DNA of 64,000 nt from Takakia lepidozioides (Eukaryota > Streptophyta > Takakiopsida > Takakiales > Takakiaceae). A program made the position numbers and the translations under genes. The notes under the pieces were generated by a model that saw nothing but the letters and a program-made list of their open reading frames with translations, had not been told where the DNA came from and did not search any database. The stretch spans positions 68,426,756 through 68,490,755 of the forward strand of contig CM060731.1 in assembly GCA_030704615.1 (NCBI GenBank), written 5' to 3'. This document shows positions 44,311 through 54,490 of this stretch, piece after piece (within the stretch, counting starts at the first letter, position 1; the number at the start of each line of letters is the position of its first letter).

Positions 44311-46090
44311 AAAGTTCACAAGATAGAAGAATGCCTACCCTCTGTGCCGTGATAAGGGCCCCCTCCAACTCCTGGGGTGAATGCCACAGAATGGGTTAAC
44401 AATATCACACTTGTTGTCGGTTTCCCTACATGCTGCCAGGTGCATCTAGTGAGTGAAGACCGTCACAACTTCCCTTCTGTGGGCCTGGACCATGGAAAGT
44501 CATGAACAGGAAAGCACTATGGCTGCAGGTGGATGAGTCTTTCAAACCTCTGTGCTGTGGTGGGGAGATGTTTTGAAACATTAAAGGGAGGGATGGAGGG
44601 TATAGGATTGAAGAGAAACCACAACACAGCTGGATTGAGTGAAGAATCACACGCTTACTCATACATTGGAGATTGGTGCCAACAGGCAATACCAAGAAGG
44701 CTAGACAGGAGTGTAAATTCCATGGCCAGGAGCATCAATGAACTTGTTTCGACCTCCAGAGAGCAAGCACCCAGAGCAAACTGACCTTTGGAAGAAATTG
44801 AAGAGCTGGAAAGGAAGAATGGGTGGGCTATGTTTTCCATATTTGCTACAAATGAGGGAATCAACTTTTGGCATATTGGTCAGCTCAAATTGAAAAGCAA
44901 TACCTGTTTATGTCTACCTCTTCTATCCACTGGTATCACATGGTTAGGAGGGGAGGAGCAAGAGGTACTCTTCAAATCTTCTGACAAGAACAATGTTGAT
45001 ATTGTCAGATGCATCATGCGAGTGCTGTTCAAGAGGGTTGTAAAGGGATTTCAGATGAACAGGATACTGGGGATTCCCAGCTTACATCAGACTACAGAGC
45101 TTAAATCAGACTGTATTGTTAATGTCAAGATAGGAACTGAAAATGACAAATTCTTTGTACACTCATGACCTGAAGAAGCTGATGATCATTCTTAGTCAAG
45201 ATCATCTTTGTATACAATGTTAAGGTAGAAAAAAATCGAAATAGGTCATTCAAAACAGGAAGAGCTATCTACAAGTGACAACCATTTGTGTGCAGGAAGT
45301 GTTGTATAGAATTTCCACATGAAAATGCATCCTTCCGTAAGCTCCAACATCCTTAGTAAGTGTTTGAGGGTAAAAATACATTTCACTCATTTACCAATGT
45401 ACTACCCCTGCCAGGGCTGTGCAAATAGGAAAACAGCTAGTCCTCACAAAGCAACAGTGAACATGAGTATGGGTTAGGGTTTCAAGTTTCAACCATACAC
45501 AATCCTTGGGTCAATCCACTTTTAAGTCATTTTAGGCTCTCAATCAGATTCTGCAGGTTGCATTTTCCAGCTCTATCCTAATCCTGAAACACCAGATGAT
45601 TTATGGACCTGATGCTTGTCTATGCACTTACAAAAGGCAACGGCTGTGCTGCAAAACTAAGTTTCTCAAAATTTGGAGTAAAAAGCTCCATAACTACATT
45701 CAACTAGTGCAGGCCTGTCTTTCGCCACCCAACCGGGTAGTCCAGTACTTTAAGGTGAGTTATAACCTCATTTAGGTGCTCAAACTAGAAGAAAACTCCA
45801 ATTCAAGACAATGCTCAAGACCACCAACATTCAGACTTCAATAGCAAGCTAGACGAATCAAAATTTTGGCACACAGCCCTTAGCACATGGCAACCTTAAA
45901 GCAAGCTCCTTCATGCACACTGAAAGTACAGGAAGATCTACAGACTCTACCCATGCCAGGATACTAGAAAGTGCAACCAGAAAAAGAACACTTGGGGCCT
46001 ACAACCAACCCAACCTCAACAGAAAACCAGCACATGGGTGTGCACAGAGAGGTCAGGAAACGCTGCTGTGCAGAGCTCAGGACAGGCAAT
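44311..46090. other. Intergenic; one unrecognised open stretch
   Basis: A + strand open stretch from 44,788 to 45,168 (126 codons, no ATG start) begins EEIEELERKNGWAMFSIFA, and the sequence just upstream (NSMARSINELVSTSREQAP) looks coding too, separated by a TGA. It may be the tail of a decayed transposon or Myb/SANT-like protein; I cannot assign it. Nothing else seen to 46,090. Confidence 0.3.
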
Positions 46091-46100
46091 TTGCATGATC

Positions 46101-49100
46101 TTACAGGGAACCAGCAGACTTCCTTAGCCGTCTAGCAAACCTGGGTCCTTTCAACAAACTCTTTGGAGACCTTGAAGGCTTTTGCACCGACATGGTTTGT
46201 TTTGGAGAGCGCCGCCTAGGTGCCCCACGAAAACGTAAAGGAGTCGTTCGAATTGGGCCTGGGGAAACCCCCTTCTTCAGAGCACTTCCTCTTGGGGTCG
46301 CTGCAGGTGGCGTTCGCATGGACAATGGTGGTAGCGGACCATGTGGCTTCCACACTAAATTGTTCTTCAATGAAAATCTCACCTTCTTTTTCTTCTTCAC
46401 TGAATTGCTACCGACTACCTGATCATCTCCATTTGACTTTGGTGACGTTGAGTGTTGTGAGAGTCCCGTACTACATGACACATCACTCTGGGAATCACTC
46501 TCATCACCCTTCTTCCCTCTCTTCCTCTTCCTCTTACTGCCAGTGTTGAGAGGAGAAGGTCCAAGTGCTGGTGAGCCTTTGGAAGTAGGCTCTGGACTCC
46601 CATTAGCAGCAATTGACGCAAACTTCTTCTCCAGATTTGAAATCACCGAATCATTCAACCCTATATCCAACTCACCATCCCTTACACCAAAAGCGTCCTG
46701 TGATTCATCTTGATCTGCTCCACTCAAACCCAGGTCTCTCTCACTCCCATTTGCCACAGCTGTTGCCTCCATATAAGTGTTCACCTCCACTTCAATCTGA
46801 ACTGCTAATCCATACACAACATCAGATAAATACCCGTAGAAAATACATAAAATACAAACAAACAAACAACAAGAATTAAAAGACAGTAAGACAGGTCTAA
46901 GCAGTTCCTCGCAAGATGCAGCAAATTGAAAGTCTTCATGGGTCCATATGATCCCAAACTTTCATATTGAGTACTCGAACTCAGCAGTGTCTGAGCACAA
47001 TCTAGAGACCTCTCTCACGGCCTGCCATGGCATAACTGGACTCCGGATGCAGAGTAAACCTTGCTCTCCCTCTAAGCTCTCTAGTTCACTCAATTCACAC
47101 TGTCTGTCTAGACTCAGCACCAAATCCCCTTCAGTACTTCCCATGGTTTCATCCCCTTACCCACGCTAGCTACTGGGAATTAGTGTCCGCTGTCGAAAGC
47201 CTGCCTCTTACTTCTGCTACTCTGCTGATTCAACCTTCCTTGCTAACTGTCCACTATACTTTTACTCGCGCAGCCAACACAATACCCGTTGATTGTAACT
47301 GATATTGCAAAAAGGCAATGTAGACTTACCATTTGAAGTGACACTGCATACCTTCTTGAGAGAGACCATTGTCTAACAGTTCTGCAATGCTATCGGATTT
47401 CTTTTGCTTTGAAGACTGGCCTTGGACTCTTCTGCTGGCAACTTTCTCTTTTCGCTTCTTTTCAGATGAGCTCCCTCTTGTTCTGCCCAGAATTGTCTCT
47501 GTTACGGAACCATCTCCCTCCTTCCTTCCACCTTCTCTCCCACTCTCTTCCGGGACCTTATGTTTCCCATTTTCTTCCCTCTCCTGTTGGTCAGTACTTC
47601 CTACGACAACCAGCTGTCCTTCATCAGCACCAATTCCGTGTTCCTTGACCTTGCCTGTTTTTGGGCTTGGGGTTCTTTTTGGGTTTTGTCGGCAAGGAGA
47701 TTCCTTCACTAGCTTCTTCTGTCCAACCACAGCCTCCCTTGCTTTCCTCTTCTTTCCCCCTGAGCCCGAGCCAGAGACCACCTCTGCCTTTCCATTGGTG
47801 TCCAAGCCAGTTCTGTCCTCTTGGATCTTTTTTCCACTGTTTCTTAGCACACGGGTATGCCCACATCCACCTTCCCCAGAGCTTTCAGAGCTTGGCCCAC
47901 TGTCAGCATTCAGACCTCCATCAGTTTTTACAGAGGCGGGTGCTTTGGGGGTCACAGCCAAACACTTGTCTAACTTGCTAAAATCATCATAAAGCTCATA
48001 CAGAAATTTCCGGTTGGTTTGGGGAGTAGAAGCAGAGGAGGCAAGCTCCAAGAGACTGGCAGACATAGGAAGACCCAGCACAAGTGCTCCAAATGTCTCA
48101 CCTTCCTTTCCATCACACAAACTCTTGGCATCATCCAGAAGGACATTGAAAACTCTTTCCCTCACTCTCTTCAACAAGGTTTTATCAGTTGCAGCAGCAA
48201 GTGTGGAATAAAATGGCTGCAACAGCAGCCCAAGAGTGTCTGTTGATATTGGCTGGAACTTCCGAAGTTCATCCAGGAAGATGTCTGCAAAATGAAGGTT
48301 GATACCTAGCGCTGGAAACTCGTCGGTGGCAAGTAAGGCCCTCTCAACGAGGGCATCCATGAATTTCCGCACTGTGTCATCATCCCACTGATGCTTTTTA
48401 AGAACAACAAACACACGCTCCATGAATTGTCTCAACAGCAGGTAGAATTTGTCCATCCTCAGTCTGTCGATCCCACCCCACTCTCTCCTCATTGTTGACA
48501 GAAAGACCTTGAAAAATTTCAAGGATAGCTCTAAATCCAGGCTTTCAAGGATGCCTGCCAACCTATCAATTAGATCTGCCTGTATGGGCGCCTTATCCGC
48601 ATGCCACACGCAGTAAAACAAACCTTTCCATATTTTCTTCAGCTCATCTTCCCCAACTTCCTGTAGGAGTTTTCAAATCCTTGTCAGAACCAAGCCTCAT
48701 GACAGCCATACAATTAATATTCTGTACAAGAGCCACTTGATACCGAAACTAAATCTCTCTGCACTGTAACCCATGGCTACTAACCCAATGTAATGACGCA
48801 ACAGGCACCGAACCAGTCAAATAGGTGAAAAGAGATCTGTATCCTCATGCACTAGTTCTATAATATCCAGCATTATTCAAAAGAAAGGGCAGGGGAAGTG
48901 ACAGCCACTCAGGAAGCAATGGAGTCCTGCATCTTTAATGTCACTGTGACACAATTTACAGTACAGGTATCGCCATGAAGGCACCTCGAGTAGGGTCTGA
49001 GTGCCACAGGCAAGTAGGAATCACGTTGGCAATCTGAAGTTATCGGCTTATCAAAGGAATATACCCTACCACTGAGGATAATACACTTTTTGATGAGACA

Positions 49101-49437
49101 GAAGCAGAATGAACTCATAGGCCTAAGTATTAACATCTCATTTCTCATGGGAGGACGAGATTCTCAACAGCTACCCTAAACGGAACAAAATTATGGAGCT
49201 TCATCACAATGCAGATGACAAAGAGAGTAGGTCTATCGGGACAGACTGATAAGCGAAGCGGGAATTGAAAATGACACAGACAGATCCAAAGGAAAGGAGT
49301 GTATGCGTCATTACTTGCTGACAGGTAAGCCAAAGCACAAGTAGAGACACGCCTTTCTCCCGCGTCTTCTTGTCTGACGATGCCAGTTTCCTAGCAAAGC
49401 TGTGACTGGTCTGCACCATTCCACCTTCCTTCTCCAT
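46101..49437 (-). CDS. RRP1: RRP1/Nop52 family ribosomal RNA processing protein, 3 exons
   Basis: Nucleolar protein required for 27S pre-rRNA processing and 60S assembly. Exons on the minus strand: 49437-49315, 48660-47352 and 46801-46101; junctions are in phase, 710 residues. The N-terminal Nop52 domain covers about residues 10-270: FARKLASSDKKTREKGVSLL, ELKKIWKGLFYCVWHADKAP, DKFYLLLRQFMERVF, FADIFLDELRKFQ. A long Ser/Lys/Glu-rich linker follows with repeated basic clusters. The C-terminus has KKKKKVRFSLKNNLVWKP, the conserved plant tail, then Arg/Lys/Pro-rich sequence to SAGSL. KVRF fits the PP1-docking RVxF motif; human RRP1B uses an equivalent motif. It is divergent from the phosphatase gene at 50.9 kb. 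Confidence 0.93.
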
Positions 49438-50946
49438 CTTATCCGCTCCTGCTCCTACTTAGACATTGATGAATAACACCCTCGTGACGACAGGCCAAAA
49501 AGGGCCAGACAGTCGAAGTTGAAAAGACAGGATTTGGAAAAATCAAGTTATGAGAGAAAGATTCAAACGGGATTGTGTAGAAGGTCACATCTAGTAAAAT
49601 TCTGAATTCAATGCGACAGACGACTAAGAGACCGATCAAAATAGAGCTGATGAATAACAGGTAGGGACACCGCTCAAAGCAAGCACTCGGGAGAGACGAA
49701 GGAATATGCTGAAGTAGTCTGCCTTGATATCCTACCAACTACCAAACTGAGACAACGTAATTACAGACACATAGAAGTTTACACTGGGGACAGAAGTTCC
49801 GACGTGTTTCATCTACACCACCATAGCGGACCAGGTCTCGCAATGGATTATAACCCTGAAAACCAACAAACTAACTAACAAAGAGCGATTCAGCGAAAAT
49901 ATCCACACCGGAAAAGCATATTCAGAGAAGCAGAGGGGAAAATGCAAAAACAAACGCACACGAAGAGGGAAAAGACACAGACTACGGAATACAAACCACC
50001 ACAGAAACCAGAACGGCCAGGTCTGGAAACGAAGCAAATCAGCACACGAAGAGAACGATGATTCTGAACACACAACCTACCCACATCCACCAGGTCTCGA
50101 AGAAACCCCAAAAACCACACAGAAAGCAGATGAACGATCAGATGATATCGTTGATACCCCCACAGCACCCAGACCATCCAGGCTTCCAACCCAGCAAGAG
50201 AAAAAGACTGCAACATACGCAGATCGAGGAGACTTGAAGCAGTTTGGGAAGAAGACGAGGGCGGAGGTCGGCCATAGCCGACACGCTCCAAGCGCGGCAC
50301 ACTCAGTCCGCTGATGGCCGTTTCCATCGACGACCCGGCCCGCGCCAGATGACGGGACCCGTCATCATGGGCCCGGGTTCTCATCGCGGGCGGCCCGCGA
50401 TGACCTCACCCGTTACCCATGCGGACCGTTGTTCCTGCGGGCTGCCTTTATTGGCTATATTTGAATATTTGAATTTCGAAATTCGAACCGGCCCACTTCC
50501 CGACCAAGTATTCCGGTGGAATAGGTCATTCAAAAAAGCCCGATCCCTCTCTCTCTCTCTCTCTTTCCTTGCGATTTTGTTAAAGAGCTGCAACCGTGTG
50601 TGAGCTCTGATCTCTGTTTTCCTCTTGTGATTGGGCAGGCTGTGTGTCTCCCCGTTGGCCAGTCAAATCGATCTGCGACTGCTACCTCAATCTGATGGTT
50701 GAGGTCAGATTTGAACTCTCGTTGTCGGTGAGAGCCCATGCATCTCCCTCTCTCTTCTATCCCTCCCTAGAACTGAATCTGAAGCATGGTTCACATGGGT
50801 TGGGAGATATAATTTGATTATGTGGCTCACTTCAGTGACAACTTTGATTCTCTCCCTCAATCGCATTGTGTGAGATCGGCCATAACCCTAACAATTCGGG
50901 AGTGTGGTACACTTGCTTCTGTGAAGTGGTCTACTAGGCTGGAGAA
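49438..50946. promoter_or_regulatory. Divergent upstream region of RRP1 and the phosphatase, with site-II motifs and hairpins
   Basis: No gene. TGGGCC occurs at 50,368-50,373 and its complement GGCCCA at 50,490-50,495; TGGGCY (site II) is common upstream of plant ribosome-biogenesis genes. Two tight inverted repeats stand side by side: GATGACGGG-A-CCCGTCATC (50,348-50,366) and TCATCGCGGGC-G-GCCCGCGATGA (50,381-50,403). A CT microsatellite lies at ~50,548-50,568. AACCCTAA, close to a telo-box, is at ~50,885 near the phosphatase start. Confidence 0.5.
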
Positions 50947-51968
50947 ATGGGGGTATCCTTGTCGGTGTCCATTATATCAGCCGTCGTGTTGGGTTCATAC
51001 CTGGCTGTAAGGGAGTCAGCTCCCAAAGTTGTTGTTTACCCCATGCTGCACGCATCGTTGGTAGGATTTGCAGTTGCCGTCTCTGCGCACCCGCTGGTGA
51101 ACTACACTGCATTATTTGGGAAGACTTTGGAGGGCGTGATTCCGTGGTGGTCCTATGCTGCTTTTTGCCCTTACCTTGTGCTTCTCAGGGGATATGTAAC
51201 TCTCAGACGCGTTAAGAGCAAAGAGCCAGTATACACGGAGGTTAGCGAGGGCTTGTTTGTTGGGGGTTGGCCTTCTTTGGAGTCACATGTCCCTCCTGGA
51301 AATCCTGCTGTAGTGGATTGCACATGTGAGCTCCCTCGAAGTGCATGTGTGGAACGGCTTCCCTATCTTTGCCTTCGGATATGGGATACGCGTGCACCCT
51401 GTCCCGACGATATTGAGCTGGCTGTTCGGTGGGCAATGAAGAAGCGAAGCCAGAATCGGCCTGTCTTTATTCACTGTGCTTTCGGTAGGGTTGGTGTTCC
51501 CTGCAGATGACTTGTGGTATGAAAAGCTGTGGATTGTCTTTTGCAAAGCTTACCTTTCTATGTGGATAGATGGGCAACGTAGGAGGGGAGCAGCAAATGC
51601 ATTCAGAGGTCATGCATTGATTAGTTATGGTAGTCCCATGAAGGCACAGTATTCAGAGTTTATGTCTGGGCCATTGAATCCGCATGATGCATCAGTAGGG
51701 AATTTTCAGCAAATGGGTCCTTCAACTCTTCTTCTTTTCTGGAACAGGTCATGGGCGCAGCGTAACAGTGATGTGCGCATTATTGGTTGCATTGGGCATG
51801 ACTGACACTTGGCAGAATGCGGAAAATTTGATCAAAAGACGTCGGCCCCTTGCTCGGCTTAACAAACTCCAGCGGAACAGCCTGGCTCAATGGAGTAAGT
51901 TATGGTGTGCAAAGCGTGCCAAGAATTCATCGTTGAGCATGCTGTTTAAGGAGAAATTTCTCTTGTAG
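50947..51968 (+). CDS. Membrane-anchored dual-specificity (tyrosine) phosphatase, YnbD-like, 2 exons
   Basis: Exons 50947-51484 and 51748-51968, joined in phase, 252 residues. The N-terminal ~85 residues hold three hydrophobic segments (SLSVSIISAVVLGSYLAV, MLHASLVGFAVAVSA, WWSYAAFCPYLVLL), so the catalytic domain is tethered to a membrane. The phosphatase part has EGLFVGGWPS, CELPRSACVERLPYLCLRIW and the signature loop HCAFG|HGRSV, a full CX5R (C-AFGHG-R) created only by splicing, because the intron falls inside the loop. WDTRAP may carry the general acid. The substrate is unknown; plant relatives are usually annotated YnbD-like. The ATG at 50,947 is directly followed by the first hydrophobic segment. 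Confidence 0.85.
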
Positions 51969-53070
51969 TATTTGGTTATTTCATTTGAATTTACCAGTCA
52001 GGTATACTGGATGTGGGAGGAAAAGGTATGAAGAGCAGACAGACACTCCAATCATGTTGACATATTCAACTCAGCTAGTGAGGAATGTCTGACCTGTAGT
52101 ACCAGGGTGTTGATGCAACAGAGAGTTTCACAAAGTTTGGTAGGTCTGGTTGTGTGGACATAGGCCAGGCCCTGTGGAATTGCACAAGATAGGTTACTTC
52201 TCCTAGCCACCTTAGCTGTCTGTGTCCTCCAGCTTCCTATAGATTGGCCACACTCTGGCACACTTTTGTAGTTGGTCCTGAATTCACTTCACATTAGCCA
52301 ATACTGGGATTGTCTTCCTGCCGTCCATTGTGAGGTATGCTGGGGCATTAACTCTGAGAATGGTTCAACTTAAAAGGCTTTCAGGGCAGTAGCCTAATTG
52401 ACCAGATTGCTTTTGTAAATTTCTATTAGCCACCTGAACATATTATTTGCATGAAAGAGAAGGTGTTGTGGTGTTGGGTGCAGAGAGGCTGCCCTGATGG
52501 TCAGGTTATGGCTGCTGCTATCCTTCTTATGGAGCATGACCAGGACACAGCCTGCCTGTACGAGCCCTGACTGTCTATCAAACCACTGGTTACTCTTTAT
52601 AAACTGGTCAAGTATGTTTCCTTTCATGGAGCTTGCAGGTGTGCATGCTACCTGAACCTGAATATGAAGGACTTCAAAGTAGCTGTATATCATGTTTCTT
52701 GTAAAGTAATCAGCTTCCAATTCATAATAAGGGTAATGCCTATTGGCAGTCCTTGCTCTGATGTGAAATAAAGACTACCCATGCAGATGTGAAGCCACTT
52801 CACTTTTACATATGTTCTGATTAATCCAGCCATGTGACTTGGATTGGACTGGCCAGTGCTTATGTGATTATGAGATAAAACATCAAGCACTTTTCTATGA
52901 GGGGGGAGAGCCTGTGTCTGGGCGGCAGAGCTTGTGATATTCCTCTTTCTGAACTCCAAAAGCTGGACCAAGAGGTAGGCTTCTGAACAGTTTGTTGTTA
53001 TGGTGGAGGGACTTGGTGGAGGCTGTCCAGTTCCAGTTTGATCATGTTGCATGAAAATACATGCCATATG
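51969..53070. other. Intergenic, no gene recognised
   Basis: A minus-strand open stretch at 53,229-52,690 has no recognisable motif. No repeats noticed. Confidence 0.4.
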
Positions 53071-53072
53071 GA

Positions 53073-53330
53073 ATACCAAATGCCCGACCATTCTACTATC
53101 ATCTACAACCCTCGACAAATCATCTACAACCCCCGACAAATCAACCACTAGTGGTTGTAGATGATTTGTGGAGGGTTGATTTTGTGGGCAAACGGTATAC
53201 ATAGGGGTACCAAATGCCAATGTCTTCATCCCACTTGTTCATCAAATATTCTCTAATAGATTCTTAGATCCCTTAAAATTATGCTTAGATGCTTTCACCT
53301 TTGATTTGTCGGGCATTTGGTACCCCGAAG
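53073..53330. mobile_element. Hairpin-rich MITE-like element
   Basis: A perfect 15-base inverted repeat GGGGTACCAAATGCC lies at 53,204-53,218 and, inverted, at 53,312-53,326. A further outer copy (ATACCAAATGCCCGAC) is at 53,074-53,089, giving an alternative ~250-bp element. Inside are AACCACTAGTGGTT (perfect palindrome near 53,142-53,155) and ATCATCTACAACC repeated twice directly and once inverted. GACAAATC recurs several times. No transposase and no clear target duplication. Confidence 0.55.
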
Positions 53331-53407
53331 GAATGGTGTGTGGCCATGCCCCTTGACAAATCAACCTACTTGTTCACACCACTTGTTGACGACATGAGCT
53401 TCAACAA

Positions 53408-53520
53408 CATAGGTGGTGCCAACAAGGTTGATGGTGCCATTAAGGTTAGGCGCCAACAAGGCTGGTGGCGCCAACAAACTTAATGGTGCCAACAATGTTG
53501 GTGGCACCAAGTTGTTGGGG
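53408..53520. repeat. ~18-bp minisatellite
   Basis: About six degenerate units around GGTGCCAACAAGGTTGGT, with variants GGCGCCAACAAACTTAAT and GGCACCAAGTTGTTGGG. Adjacent to the MITE-like element. Confidence 0.7.
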
Positions 53521-53524
53521 GGTA

Positions 53525-54170
53525 AGTTGGGGCCTTACCACACGAGAGGCAGCTAGAGGCAATGACCTGGAAGTCTTGGAAGTCCCTGGATATAAGGGGC
53601 GATGGGAATAAAACGTAGGTACATGCTAGCACGGCTACCACATGGGTGACAATCCAGTGTGCATAAGGAGACAAGAAGGGAGAGAAGAAACGACGATCTG
53701 TCTAAAGGGGAGAGGAGATAGACAAATCCGTGGCGGGAAGGAGCGAAACACGACAAAAGATTCCCTAACATTTCGGATTTCCAAGCGGTAGTCCCTGGAA
53801 ATCCGACTTCCGCGTAGAGGCTCCACGTCTGCACCACGTCGGCCATACTTTTTCTTGCCGTTGCTTCCTGTTCCTCTCATGTGGTAGGTGAAGGTGCCGC
53901 TCTGACATGAAGTGACCAATCGTAGTCTCGCGTTTGCTTCCTGTGCCGCTACCACACCCTTAGTTCAAATTGGCACAACTTAATTTTTGATTAATAAGTA
54001 TATGTACGTATCTACATTTAGGTAGAGGTATGCATGTCATTTGGATAATTCAAATGTGATGAGGATTATAACGTTAAAATTTGATGATATTTAAAGAACA
54101 ATTTGATCTAATATCATGTGTGGACTTATAGTCTAGTTTATTCGTATTACTTAGAATTGCAATAAAATAT
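53525..54170. other. Intergenic, no gene recognised
   Basis: GC-balanced to ~53,960, then sharply AT-rich. No conserved coding stretch. Confidence 0.4.
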
Positions 54171-54174
54171 TCTG

Positions 54175-54490
54175 AATTAAAAAATCACAAAGATGTCAGA
54201 GATCGAATTAAAAATCTATTCTATAACAGCTTATTAAATGCAGATAAAATATCACAATTCAGTGTTTACTCTTACATGTGCTTTCAATTATTATATTGGT
54301 CATTTATGTGTACAGATTCTCATAAGTGGAATATTTCATTGTCCTACAATAAGTTATATTTAAAAATTCACATGGATGTGAGAGACCGGATTTAAGAAAA
54401 TTAATGATTTTGTTTTAAAATGCAGATAAGATTTCGTGATTTAATAATAATATTCACTCTTACATGCACTTGCTATTATTATATAGACTA
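54175..54490. repeat. AT-rich imperfect duplication of ~180-bp period
   Basis: AAAAAT(C/T)CACA..GATGT(C/G)AGAGA(T/C)CG(A/G)ATT..., AAATGCAGATAA(A/G)AT and TTTACTCTTACATG(T/C) / TTCACTCTTACATGC recur in the same order at about 54,178-54,295 and 54,362-54,480. It forms the left flank of the large repeat array. Confidence 0.65.
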
